Below, piece by piece: positions 11,057-23,963 of a stretch of DNA of 64,000 nucleotides (its first letter is position 1; each line of letters opens with the position of its first letter). The notes beneath the pieces are model-generated. The model was not told the origin of the DNA. It saw nothing but the letters and a program-made list of their open reading frames with translations, and did no database searches. A program made the position numbers and the translations under genes. The stretch comes from Bombus terrestris (lineage: Eukaryota; Arthropoda; Insecta; Hymenoptera; Apidae): positions 4,712,001 to 4,776,000 of the forward strand of contig NC_063273.1 of NCBI RefSeq assembly GCF_910591885.1, read 5' to 3'.

Positions 11057-14000
11057 CTAGTCAATGCGTTGATATAGATATATATATCCTAATTCTTTTG
11101 GTGGATTTTCAGATAATGCAACCTGCAATAAACGATTTAAATGAGTGCATTTACTATATTACAATTTATTTTATACTTGCAACACATACTTTGTCATCAT
11201 TGTATATTACCCATCGATTATCTTTCAGAAGATGACACACGTAATGTCCTACCATTGTCGATGTACCCATATGTGATATAAATCCTACTAATTTATATTC
11301 TAAAATATGAAAATATAATAATTATCTCGATATGAGTAATTCTTTGCATTATTAAATACTGAAAAGCGAACATACGGTCACTTCCGTCTTTAAATACTTC
11401 TTTGGAATGTGTTGGTTTGTCTTCAACTTCTAAAGCATCCAATTCATTTTGATGACTAAAAATCCAATCTGCTGCGCGTTCTAAATTGTTATCAGTCGCT
11501 TTAAGCGCTTTTGTTGCTTGTTCTCTTGTGAAACTCATTCCCATTAGCATAGCCACAGCATTTTCATTTGCCATAAATTTGTCTTTTTCTAAGATTGAAT
11601 AAACAAAAATAAATATGAATGTTATTAAATTCATTTATAGGGAAATTTGAAAAAAAAAGGATTAGTTACCTGGTTTAACATCAATTCCGGGTGGTACAAA
11701 CGGATCCGCAAAATCCGAATCCGCGATATGTTCCATTAACCAGTTTGTGGCTGCTTCTAAACCACGATTCTCCGTAAAATAGAGAGCTCTTTCACAGGCT
11801 TCTGGTGGAAATCCCATATCTGTCAACTGATTCAATATCACGGAATCATAAACAAGTGGCGGAGGTTCGGTACCAACTGTTTCCGGTAATAATTCTTCTG
11901 TGGGTTGCAAACCAAAACCTCGAAGAGAACTTAAGTTTAGTATGTCTGGCATTTCCACTGCTACATCTAACTTCGCTGGTGTCCAATCTTCTTTCATCGT
12001 GAACTTTTTTAAATGAATTAATAGATAATCCGGGAAAGTAGAGAGTCTAGTCGTTCTATAAAAGAGTACGCTTATTAATTAAGTGCAGTAAAACACTATA
12101 TGCATCATAACTTACTTCTGCGCTGTTGTCTTTTCATTTAGAGCTGAACTATAAAATTGCTCCACTGTTTCTGACCGAATAAATGTTTGCAAACAAGATG
12201 ATAGTTTTATACGTGGTCTGACAAGCGCATTTGCATCCAATTTTTGTCCTTTTGCTTCAGTTTCGCTCTTCAATGTTTCATAAGCTGCGACTTCATCCTA
12301 TATGCAATATATGTTAAGTAAATGTATATTTTTTAATTGAGATATATAAGTTATATAAATCATTTACCTTATTTATGGCAGTTTCTACAGGTATTGGAAG
12401 TGGTAGTAAGTATTCAGTACGATAAGTGTACTTTACTTTGTTAGACCGACTGCACTGATACCTTTCTTCAACTTGGAATTTAAAACAATCAGTAGGATTC
12501 GTTTGATGACGACTGTGACGCTGTGCGATCAATTTCCTGATATTAGTATTGTAACTTCATATGAAAACTGAAGTAGATTATTTTTATATATCTATTAAAA
12601 ATATAAAATGTGACATTACATCTATGATATTTATGATATGAAGAAAGAATTCTTGCGCATCTTGCTGTCGATTTGAAGAAAATCCAGGATGTCCACGGCT
12701 GACTAAAGTTTTAAACATCCGTGGTGGAATACCTTGACGCGATTCGTGTTCACTGTTCGTATCTGGAGGAACTGAGTATTTACCAGAAAGTAAACCAATT
12801 CCAAGCTTAGTCCTATAATATTAATTTCTTGTATCTTAAAATTGGTAAGTAAATTTGTATTCCATACTTTCATTTTTTCTTAACTTACATTTGAACATTA
12901 AAATCATTTGCTGGATCAGTATAATTCTGCTGAAATATCTGTGGTGCATTATCTACAAATCTGAAATTCAAATTCCAATTATTAAACACTGATTCTATCA
13001 TAAAGAAGGATCTAATGTTTCGTTAAAGCATTAAATAAATACATAAAAACATTAATTAAATGATTGTTATAGTACTGATTAAATTTTTCTCCTATACAAC
13101 ATAAAAAGTTTTACACAGTGCTATTTGTTTATTTAAAATCAAGTTGCAAACCTTTTGATAAAATCCGGGATCACGAATAACATCTGCATCACACTGTTTA
13201 AGTAACAAGAGTTTCCTAAGTTAGCAAGTCCAGTATACCCAGGTCCATACAAAGGCGTTAATTTACTTGCTGCTTCTTGAAGTGCAACCCATTCACCAAA
13301 TCTTTGATTGAGATCTAATTCAAGCTCTATCATAGATTTATCAGTTTTTTCCATTTGAGCAATATTAATACCCCAATGAGCTAAATGTGCTACTAAATTT
13401 GGATCTTCTACCATATCATCTTCATCATATGAAAACACATCTGCTTTTCCTTCTTTGGTTATAGTTCCTAATTTCACTGCTAATGAATAACCCGTTACTC
13501 TATAATGTTCTACTGCATGATCATTTCCTCCTGTTCCATCATAAAATTTACGTCCACAGAGAATACTACCATCAGTTAGATTAAGCCAGAGATTTTGAGT
13601 TAAATCACATTTTTCACACTTCCATCCACTAGGTGGTATCTTTTTTCCATTATCTAATTGTTTAAGATTTGCTGCATGTCTAAGAATTTGATAATTATTT
13701 CAAATAATGATAAAAAGAATATTTTTTAAATTAGTACATACTTGAACTTTTGTTCTTACTTTGAAACTGTCTTTATTTCTCCATCCCAAGTTCCAGCCAA
13801 TGCCTCTACTTCTGCTATTTTTGTTGCGGATTCTGCTTCTAATATAGATTTAATTGCAACTTCTACCTATATACATCAAATTTTTCATGTAATTTTTTAT
13901 TGTTCCTACTTTTTATTCTTTTTTTTTTATGTAAAACTTACTTCTTGTGGTAAATTGTCTGTTGGATATGGTACTGTAATAAAATTTGGTAGAATAACAA

Positions 14001-14520
14001 TTTCATAAGATTCGTGGTACGTATATTTTTGTTGATCTGGTGTAAATCCATCTGTTGTTCCTATTGCTAATCTAGTAATTTTCTTTTCAGGGCCATCTCC
14101 TTGATGTTTAGAAGGAATCTATAAATATTAACACATATTTCGTGTTATATATAAGCAATTCGTATTTTGTACTAATATTTTTTAAGATTTTATTTTTTAG
14201 ATATAGTAAAGTACTCACCTCTTTTCTTCTTCTTTTAATATGTAGAAATACAGGATTTTTTGTTAATTGATAATAATTTTGTACATAATCCGTGCCTAAT
14301 CCCAAGAACGTGGTAAGATTAACATACAAACCACTACAAGTATCCTTAAAAGAAAAAACAACGAAAATAATTATATTATCATTGTATTATTTTCTCTAAT
14401 TATAAGATCGTCGTGACATCTTACTGGAGTATCAAAAGAATAAACACACTCATCCTTATATATTTTATCATTTTTCTGTGGTATTCTAATATTAGATAAA
14501 TGTTTCATCAATTCCTCCAT
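11057..14520 (-). CDS. USP5: USP5 / isopeptidase T, ubiquitin carboxyl-terminal hydrolase
   Basis: Thirteen exons: 14520-14425, 14344-14219, 14118-13942, 13866-13760, 13679-13152, 12960-12889, 12812-12620, 12520-12368, 12297-12116, 12055-11670, 11588-11376, 11299-11190, 11122-11057. They give 802 residues (fly about 827, human 858). USP5 disassembles unanchored polyubiquitin and recycles ubiquitin. A ZnF-UBP domain with C190, C193, C210 and H223 recognises the free ubiquitin C-terminus. The Cys box NLGNSCYLNS (C327) and His box GTSTMVGHYVCH (H763) supply the active site. Two UBA domains (about residues 630-720) sit between catalytic segments. Exon 8 starts at the in-frame acceptor ending 12521 (GCACAG); an acceptor 17 nt upstream breaks the frame. 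Divergent neighbour: NSMAF. Confidence 0.95.
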
Positions 14521-15109
14521 TACAAAGAAAATGTAATCACCATAAAAAAAAGAAAATGTTCGAACAAATTGAAAAATAACTGAGTTAAAGATCACCGGCT
14601 TGTCGTATTGATGATATGCGTGATTTGAGGAATGAGAAGAAGAAACCGGAATATATTCGACTCTTCTCGTTTCTCTTTAAAAACCAGTGGTGCTCAATGA
14701 TAATCACACGATTTTCATATTTTAATTTAATACAATATCTTTAAGTGACTCATACCACTTAAAAGAGCACCATGAAAAAAAAAATATTATTGTAGTTTAT
14801 AGTTTTTGAATAGATAACTGAAACTATTTGTCTCTTCTAATTTTTAATTTTTATAGATTTAAGCTTATATTGCAAGAATGCATGAAACAGAACAAGCCTT
14901 GCTGTTTCGGTGAATAGTTGTTTGAGCAGACGGTACATAGATGTTATATATGTATGTGATGATTCATACTGTCATTAACCTAAAATAAAGTTCATATTTT
15001 ATTTACTGGGAAATGATCACGTAAATTTTGTGCATAAAAAGTATTTAATCAAATTATGCGTATCATTTATTATATATCCTTATTATAATTTGCATTTTCT
15101 TTTGCAACA
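14521..15109. promoter_or_regulatory. Divergent promoter region, USP5 and NSMAF
   Basis: 590 bp between the two ATGs. The stretch 14595-14700 is richer in G+C, with purine runs (GAGAAGAAGAAACC) close to the USP5 side; the NSMAF side is AT-rich. No specific motif can be named with confidence. Confidence 0.4.
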
Positions 15110-18100
15110 ATGGAAAAAGAAAGGTAATTTAATCTTTCTTTCTAATTGTCTGTGCTTATTTATGAAAATATTACTAATTTCTACGTTTATCAATTTAAAA
15201 TTATACGCAATAGTGTAATTATTATTTAACAAATATCTTTTTAAGTTATTTAATAATGTTATGTACTGTAAATGAATCTATCAGGTTTACAATGCTCCTT
15301 TTGGATTCAGGAGAAATATTTTTTGAAGATTATAGTGTTCAAATGAAACTTGTTGATAATTCTACTTCAGAAGAACAAACATGGAGAGATGGAAGATTAA
15401 AGTTCTGTTCAAAATCCTTAGTATTTGTAAATAAAGATATTAATCAGCCTTTAATTAAAATTCAACTCAAAGAAACTATAGCTATTGATCAATGTCAATC
15501 CAACGGTGATCTAGCAAAGTTTGTGTTTTTAACTTTTAATATACCACTATAATAGTTTACTTGCATTAACAATCTTTATTTTATTTACAAGATGTAGCAA
15601 TATATTATTGGTTCAATGCAAACAGTATGTGAAAATGTTGGAGAAAAATATACTTGCACCATATAAATTCATACACCAAAATACTACCTTTCATTTTTAC
15701 TTTAATTATGCAAAAATAGATGATTGTCTTCCACAAATCCTACAGTTATTTAGAGCAGCTACTTTGCCAACAGCTGAACAAAATGCAATGGTATATTTTA
15801 AAATCATTATGTATATTAGTATACTAAAATCTTTAAAATAATGTTACTAAATTATTATTCTTATGTAGATTATGGCAATTGTACACTCTCGACAATCTAG
15901 AGTATCATTTGATACATCATGGTTAGGAGACTTATATGAGCAGGTAGTGTTAGAAACTCAAGCAAATAAAGTATTGCCTCTTGTTATAAATCCAGGAAGA
16001 ATACTTTTAACAACTTCAAGAATTTATTTTCAACCTTATAATAATTTAGACCAAGTATGTATTTTATAATGTCAATGATAAATAATTTAGGCAAGTAATT
16101 AAAAGAATAATTTTATGATTTTAGCATCCAGTTTTAAAAATACAACTGAATGATATTATTAATATTAATAAACGACGATTCCTTCTAAGCCAAATTGTAA
16201 GTATAGCTTTGTACATCAATGTCTAATCATTGTAGTTTGATATAAATATTTTAAAATTGTTTTAAACATAGGGGCTTGAAATAAAGTGGTTACGACAGCC
16301 TGAAAATAAAGTTGAACATCTATTTATATCATTAAAAACTCAAAATGAGAGGGATGAATTATACACAAATTTATTAAACCAACCTACAGTTTCTTTAGAA
16401 AGAGTACCTCAGGATCAAATGACTATGAGGTGGCAAAATGGTTCTTTGTCAAATTATGATTATCTCTTGTACATTAATAGGTAACTTTTATATTAATAAA
16501 TAATTGAAATATTTAATTGTACAGTTTAAGTTAAATATTATTTTTCAGTTTGGCAGATAGAACTTTTCATGATTTAACTCAGTATCCAGTTATGCCTTGG
16601 GTATTACAAGATTACACATCTGCTACATTGGATTTAAATGATCCGAGTATTTATAGAGATCTTTCAAAGCCTATTGGAGCTCTTGAGCCAAATCGGTTAG
16701 AAAGATTAAAGGTGTATTTCTTGTTTGATATGCAAAATATATATGTCAGGAGTGAGATAATGATGTTATTATGTTTTAGGAACGATATTTGGAAATGTCA
16801 GAACCAAAATTTTTGTATGGTTCTCATTACAGTGCCCCGGGATTTGTATTATTTTATTTAGTACGAAAATATCCTCAGTACATGCTTTGTTTACAAAATG
16901 GAAGATTTGATCATCCAGATAGAATGTTCAATAGGTATGTGTTTTTTTTTTTAAATATATGTTGCTACGATTCTTTGAGAGTATTAACTTTATGAACGTT
17001 AAGGAAATATATATGTTGTTGACTCTAGTAGTGATAATAAATGTATGTGTATAAAATTTTTGGTTGCACAGACAAGGTAAATTTTATGGTAATTGCTTAT
17101 TGTACTGTAAAAATAATTACTTTGTCGACTCTGCAGAATCGATTTTTTGTTTCACTCTTACCAACAAAAACACCTAACAGTGTAGCTGACGTTTGGAAAA
17201 ATGTTTTGGTGAACATGTCTGACTTTAAAGAACTGATCCCAGAATTTTATGACACAAACAATGGTGGTGATTTTTTAATAAATAGTTACGGCATTGATTT
17301 TGGATATCGACATGATGGAACAAAAATAGGAGATGTACAGTTACCACCATGGGCAGATGGTATGTTTTTTAATTCATAAGAAATAATTATTTGTAATTTA
17401 ATACAAATTAGTTATCAAATTCTAGGACCAGCTCATTTTGTACAAGTATTAAGAAGTGCGTTAGAGAGTGATTATGTTTCTCAAAATCTTCATCACTGGA
17501 TTGATTTAATTTTTGGATATAAACAAAGAGGAATTGAAGCAGAGAAAGCTAATAATGGTAAACTATTTAATTATAAAAGTTGATGTACAAATAACATTTA
17601 TTTTATAATATACTGCATTTCAGTATTTTTCTATTTATGCTATGAAGGAGCAGTTAACTTAGACACTATTAAAGATATTAATGATAGGCATGGTTTGGAG
17701 ATACAAATTATGGAGTTTGGTCAAATACCAAAACAAATTTTTACTTTACCACACCCCAAACGTTCTATACTTACTCTGGATAAATTGCATATTAAAACTA
17801 TTTCAGCATCAGTTGCAAGTGAAACAGGTATATGATATATAATCTCAATTTAAGTAAATTAAAAATTAATGAAATATAAATGTATTATAAATATGTGTAA
17901 TAAAAAATAATTTCTTTCAGAAAATAAAGAAAATCCTATAGAAAAGACTTTTGAATTACATGAATTAATAATGTTTCAATCTCATAAAGAAAGTGTAAGT
18001 AGCATTATTATACAGAATAAGGAAGAAATTAATGAAGTAATATCAGTTGGACAAGATGGAATGCTTAAGTTATATAGTATAAAAAATAAAAAATTAACAC

Positions 18101-19199
18101 GTAATGTATCTTTATCATCGTTACCACTTTCCTCTTGTGTATCATATTATACATCTTCTCATCGCAATATATTAGTTGCCGGATCCTGGGACAATTCATT
18201 GTAAGCATGTTAAATAAATATTTCATATATGTATTTCACTCTTTTATTAATTAATTTTTTTTTATAGGATATTTTACGATATTGAATTTGGTAGAATAAT
18301 AGATATACTACAAGGACATGAAGATGCTGTTTCTTGTTTAGCATTAAGTGATAGTCGTAAGATTATTATCTCTGGTTCATGGGATTGTACAGCAAAAGTA
18401 TGGAAAAGCTATTCTTCTGGGACAAAAATTAAACCAGCTGAGTGCCTTATTGCACAACTAGATCATGATTCTAAAGTAACTTGCATCAATATATCAGGGT
18501 AAAATTATGTTTCTTATGATTTGTAAGTAATATTAAATAGTATGTTTAAAAAATCTTGATTGGTGAAATATTTATAGAGATGAAACATTATTGGTATCTG
18601 GCACAGAAGATGGAGAAATTTTTTTGTGGAATATGGATACATATCATCTGCAATTTACTGCAAAAGGTACATTTCATGATAACTATCTTCTCGATTTTAA
18701 AAGGCATATTCATTTTATTTCCTTTTCTACAGCACATAATTGTAAAATAAATGCAATGGTGTTTGATCAAGAAGGAAAAAGCATAATTTCATGTGCAGAG
18801 GATAAAATACTAAATATAATTGATATTCATACAAGTACTCAGATTTATCGTACAACTATAGAATACGAACCTCTAACACTAACATGGTTCAAAAGTTTTT
18901 TATTAATAGGAGACAGTAATGGTAATATTAATGTTTGGAACCGCCAAGGAGCAGTTTTTATTACACAAATACATTGCCATAATGGTACAGTATTCTATAT
19001 ATTAATACATTAATTCCTTATATTTACATTGGAATATTCGATATTTGAAATTTAATTTACATATGATTTTACTGATAATTAAGAATTCAGTCATTTTTTA
19101 GGTCCAATTAATACATTATCAGTATCAACAGAAAATAATATAGTCTTAACTGGTGGAAAAGACAGAAAGATAATCGTATGGGATTGTAAAAATGTATAA
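15110..19199 (+). CDS. NSMAF: NSMAF / FAN, BEACH-WD40 adaptor protein
   Basis: Sixteen exons: 15110-15123, 15285-15518, 15592-15790, 15869-16054, 16125-16196, 16272-16480, 16549-16711, 16780-16934, 17181-17359, 17426-17557, 17624-17827, 17921-18200, 18268-18498, 18578-18666, 18733-18984, 19102-19199. They give 898 residues (human 917). FAN couples TNF-receptor-type signalling to neutral sphingomyelinase in mammals; BEACH proteins act in membrane traffic. Visible parts: a GRAM/PH-like N-terminus (LPLVINPGRILLTTSRIYFQP), the BEACH core (RTFHDLTQYPVMPWVLQDYT, SKPIGAL, EPKFLYGSHYSAPG, DFKELIPEF) and C-terminal WD repeats (WDNSL, WDCTAKVW, WNMDT). Exon 1 encodes only MEKE plus two bases of the next codon. 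An upstream CAG near 17138 would frameshift, so the acceptor at 17180 is preferred. Exon 2/3 junction is less certain. Confidence 0.93.
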
Positions 19200-20073
19200 T
19201 TCATATTGTAATATCTGCAATGTGACTGAAATATTCCTTAGTTATAAATTTCACTATCAGTTTATAGCAAAACTTCTCATCTTAGTAAATATAATATAGC
19301 AGAAAAGCTATATCTAATACATACATGTCGTATTCATTTGAAATTGTTGTAATATTCGTTGAAAGTCTAACATTTGTTACATATTATATTTTAGCATATT
19401 TTATGTCATACTGTTACACGTTCCTAACAGTTTATAAAAAGTCTCAAATACAAACGTTATACATACATTTAAAATACTGTTTCTTTAACATAATCTTTTT
19501 GTAAACTTGAGTCTACAACAAATTTTTATACATAAATTAATATATACTGATATGTAGTACATAGTTTTTATAAGTTCTTTGGATGTATTTCATAAATTTA
19601 TTCCCTAACATTCAGTCTTATTTTTTTATGAAAACATAAATCTAAATACAAAGAACATAAAATTAATTAAATAATAAAAGTAATTTACAATTGTATTTAT
19701 AAATCTAAAAAAAGTAAATAAAAAGTAAAAACTTGCAACTTAAACTACAAAATGTAACATAATGTGCGTTTTAAATTATATGTAAATTGAATGTTCAATA
19801 TTCATGACTATATTCTTCATATAGCATATGATGTCATATTACTTTGAGTACTTTCTCTAATGATTGTAATTTCAATATTGCTAAAGAAAATAAATTCTAT
19901 TTATTTTGGTATACTTTCTGTATAGTTCTTTCACATATGTTTAAATAAACATTTCATAAAAATAAATTATGTAATACAAATGTTAATTGTGTAACCTATT
20001 ATTACAACCACTAATTTTTCATATATTCATATACACATACTTGTTTGTTTTATTTATTTTCTTCTATTTACTA
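19200..20073. other. Convergent 3' region, NSMAF and Bmcp
   Basis: 870 bp of very AT-rich DNA between stop codons, holding both 3' UTRs. No ORF above noise and no structured RNA recognised. Confidence 0.5.
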
Positions 20074-22164
20074 CTATTTATTTGAGTGATCTAATTCATT
20101 ATTTAATGATAAATTTGAATCATCCAATTGTTTCAACTGTTCATATGTTATAAAAAATATGATATTCCATGGTCCCATTCTAAACCAAGTAGGTACAAAA
20201 CCCTTGTATAAGGCTAAAAATCCTTCATTTTTAAAAGTCTACAAAAAAAATAAAATCCGTATAATATTATTAAAAAAGACAAAACATATGTACATAATAT
20301 TTTAAACCATATACCTGTACAAAGCAATCTATGCTACCATTATAAATATGAGGTGGTAATATGCCACTTGCGGTAGGTATCCTTCTTTGATTCATTAAAC
20401 GTGTCTGTAACAATTTCATTTAAGTAAAAAAATACAGATGATAAAATATTTACTAACTATACTTACACGCACAACATCTATAGGAGTAGAAGCTATTGCA
20501 CTTCCCATACTAGCTATAAAACTGGACCTAAAATATATAATTACATGTATATGTGAGTATACATATGTGTATATTCAATAGCAATTTTGAAGCCCTGTTT
20601 CATTCTACCAAATTAAAGCAACCCTTATCCAGGCTCTTGAAATTCAAATATACAATGTGGTATCTACAATATTATAACTTGTAAAAAAGATCTATATGGT
20701 ATATTTTAGAACTTACTATAAAATGTTCAATACATAGAAAGAATATACACAAAGAAATTAAAGAAAACAAAAGCAAACTATGTATTCAATCTTGTATATA
20801 ATTCTGTAAATAAATTTGCATGAAATGGTAAGTGAAACGATTGATTATGCAATTCAAGATGATTAGACATCTGGATAACAGTTTTAACAATTTATATACA
20901 AACAAGAAATATTAAACATAACTTCCATTTTGATTCTCTGTGGTCATCTCAATGTCCACGTACTGAATGTGCCCATGTGCACCACAATGTGAAAGAACCT
21001 GGAAATAAAATTTTTCACTTTTAGAAAAATGTTACTTCCTTTTTAATTAAGTATAAAACCACTATATTATTAATATTGCTAAGTCAAAATTATTTGAACT
21101 ATTTAATTCATTATCTGCTACTCCTAGAAAAATGTTTATACTGTACAACATAAACATGAATGTCAAAATTAAAATACAGAAAATTTTGTTTGTTAGTTAT
21201 ACATATTTATCATGTGTATATTACCAAAGTCATAGGATAGGAAAATTTAGGAGATATAATAAATAATACTAACATTAGAAATCATAAACATTATTAAAAA
21301 AATTGTAACATAAAATAAACAAGATATGTTTAGATATACTCACATGACATCACATACTGTAAAAGAGCACATGAAATATGTTTGCTTTAAAAACATTATT
21401 GAACATTTGTTAGTATGGTAATGATGTGATAAATATTTTGTGATAACCAGAAATAGCCCGGATAAGGGTTTATTTATTATTTACGTATTAATATTAAAAG
21501 AAAGACTAATACACAATTTATACTTGTTTTCAAATAAACTATTTTTAATACAATAATATACATCTATTCATACAATGATATCAAAGAACAATATAAAATT
21601 AAATGAAATATATAGATACAGTTTACTTACACAAAATGATTACTAATACTATCTCCCAATAGAACCATAAACTTTTTTTTACTGTAATCATATATAGGCA
21701 ATTCTACAGCTGCAATAATTGCTGCTCTTTGAGCAGTAGGTCCTACACCCTGCATACAAATTTTTGTATATAAAATTATGTAAATATTGTTAAAATTCAT
21801 ATTTATTAATTTACGTACCCTCCATAAACCGCAAATACCTTCATGTTGATATAAATCTTGAAAACAACCAAATAATGTTAAATTTGAGTTAATTCCAGTT
21901 ACTTGCATACGAACTTTAACTACATCAGTTGGATTAGCTATAGCACTTGAGATAGCACCAGCTAATGCAGCACATATAACATTTATAACAACTAAATCAT
22001 CTGTTTTCCACTTATCCATAGCTGCCTTTTTTAAAGAATAATAGGTACCGAATTTTATAGTTCCATAAGTAGCTTGCCTTAAAATAGCTGAACTAATCCT
22101 ATATAATACAAAAATTAGTACTAATAAAATAATCCTATCTAGTAGTCAAATGGAATACTGAAAT

Positions 22165-22209
<45 letters not shown>

Positions 22210-22545
22210 AATCAAATTTCTTTTTACCCAGAATATAGAGCTTTAAAACCTTCTTGTTGTGATATCTGAAATAAAGCATCTGTCATACCAGAATATTTTA
22301 GATGCGCATATTTTTTATCAAATTTTTGTCCTTGTATTTGAAGACGTGTTTTTGTTGTATCTAAAGGAAAAGTACCTAACCAGAAATATATTTGTAAAAA
22401 CGACGAGTAAATAAGTTATTCATAGATGATTAAACTTTTAGAATAAAATTATTGTAATATAACATCACATACCTAATTCTGCAACAATTGAAGCTAAACC
22501 CCCATAAATAAAAGGTTTCCAATCATTCCACTGACTCTCTCCCAT
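20074..22545 (-). CDS. Bmcp: Mitochondrial carrier of the SLC25A14/SLC25A30 (Bmcp) group
   Basis: Seven exons: 22545-22473, 22375-22228, 22098-21819, 21749-21631, 20527-20467, 20404-20315, 20238-20074. They give 311 residues, the normal SLC25 length. Three tandem carrier repeats each carry the Px[DE]xx[KR] signature: PLDTTK (repeat 1), PTDVVK (repeat 2) and PIDVVR (repeat 3). Each repeat has two helices; the protein sits in the inner mitochondrial membrane. QIQGQKFDKKYAHLKYSGMTDAL and FGTYYSLKK point to the UCP-like subgroup of brain and kidney mitochondrial carriers; the substrate in insects is not established. Intron 4 is long (1.1 kb). The final helix region WNIIFFITYEQLK is typical. Naming within the UCP-like group is less sure than the family. 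Confidence 0.92.
20619..21473. repeat. Short inverted motif pair in Bmcp intron 4
   Basis: AACCCTTATCCAGGCT near 20621-20636 is matched in reverse near 21456-21471 (AGCCCGGATAAGGGTT) with one mismatch over 16 bp, about 0.85 kb apart. They might be the degraded ends of a small transposon, but I see no target-site duplication and the interior shows no transposase. Confidence 0.2.
22169..22202. repeat. (AT)17 microsatellite in Bmcp intron 2
   Basis: A perfect AT dinucleotide run of 34 nt, only some 25 bp from the exon 2 donor. Likely length-polymorphic. Confidence 0.9.
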
Positions 22546-23963
22546 TACAACGTTTAGCTTATGGTTAATAGATATAAATTATTTTAACACAATAAATTTG
22601 ATTTGTAAATTTTATAATATGATTTGAAATATTAATATTATATTTCATATAAATATTTATATTTTATATGAATATTAATATTAAAAATATTAACGATACC
22701 GTGTATAAAATGATTAAAAAGCTAATGAAATAACTGCATTCCAATAAGATTAACTGACTTTAAAATTATTTCAAGCGACTTTTTGACACTGCATTTACAG
22801 AAATACGAATAAACAATACAAAAACATGCGTATATATTTCTTTATATTTCTTTATGAAACTAATATAAGATTTTTTATTTAACATTAATCTTCTAAAAAT
22901 GTCACTATTGTAATTACAAACAGTATAATCAGTAAGTATCTATATCATAAAGTTTACGTAAAAATAATAATCAATAATAACAATTAATTTGTTATATCAG
23001 TATTTTTATTTTAATTGGAAGTCTACTTAGCCGACAGATATATTGACTTGCATCATTTTTTAAAAGTGTTCAAAAAATCTGTAAATTAGAACTGAAAGCT
23101 ACAACCAATCATTGTGAATGTAGTATATATAGTCTGTCCATTCGAGTGTCACTAGTCGGCAGCCAATAGTTACAACCGACGATCGCATAAATAAGTTTCA
23201 ATGCTCATATACAGAAACATAAGTACAAACCGTTCGAAAATTGAGTCGTGAAAAATCAACATGGAAGACAACACATTCTCATTCTTGCAAGCAGATAGAG
23301 ACGAGTAGAATATCTTTGCTATGGTATCTATATATATATACACACACATCATACACACGTGTGTTGCACATGCATAGAACGAGACCCTTCTTGTCTACCA
23401 TGTTGATTTTTCAGGACTCAATTTTTGGATAGTTTCTTCTATGCTTTCGGCATGGAAGTGTCCAGAATTCAGACCTACTTATATGACTGTGACATTAACG
23501 ATTGAAATTTATCTTCAATTATATTTAAACATGTAAGATTTATATAAATTACATGGTTCTGTTATAAAAGTAATAAGAAAGATATATGCTTTTTAATACA
23601 AACTAAATACATAATGAAATAAATGCCATTTTTTAATTGAAATTGAGATCCCGTTATATTAACAAAATTTTATTTCATAAAATTTGTACATATGTAATAC
23701 AATTAAAATATATCAAAAGTTTAATATAATTAAAAAAATATGGTTCATTTTTTAAGTGAAAATAAGAAATATTATTTGATAAATGCTTATTTACAATGCA
23801 TTATATATTTCATTTTGTTTTTTTTGTTTTTTTCTTTGTACAATCAAGTGCACGTATATTAAAAAGATCATAAATATTTATCTATAACACAGATAAATTT
23901 TTTTAACTACTGGAAGCTATAGAAAAAGTATGTTACAGCATTCATAAATGTAAAGTACCAGAC
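22546..23963. other. Intergenic region between Bmcp promoter and SLC66A2 3' end
   Basis: 1.4 kb without a gene. The first 550 bp is AT-rich promoter DNA of Bmcp. A less AT-rich island at 23095-23480 contains the inverted repeat described separately. 23520-23963 is A/T-rich and includes the SLC66A2 3' UTR. Confidence 0.5.
23237..23425. repeat. Inverted repeat with 35-bp arms and 119-bp spacer
   Basis: The left arm 23237-23271 (AAAATTGAGTC..GAAAAATCAACATGG..GACAA) pairs with the right arm 23391-23425 with only two mismatches in 35 bp. Weaker complementarity continues beyond both ends (TCTCATTCTTGCA against TCTCGTTCTATGCA inside). The spacer holds an AC/TA microsatellite. It could be a small non-autonomous (MITE-like) element, or a transcribed hairpin. 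No transposase ORF is present. Found once in this window. Confidence 0.75.

Noticed and set aside
17041..17180. Extended exon frame upstream of NSMAF exon 9
   Set aside because: It is intron read-through; using the upstream CAG shifts the frame into a stop, while the acceptor at 17180 restores the family alignment.
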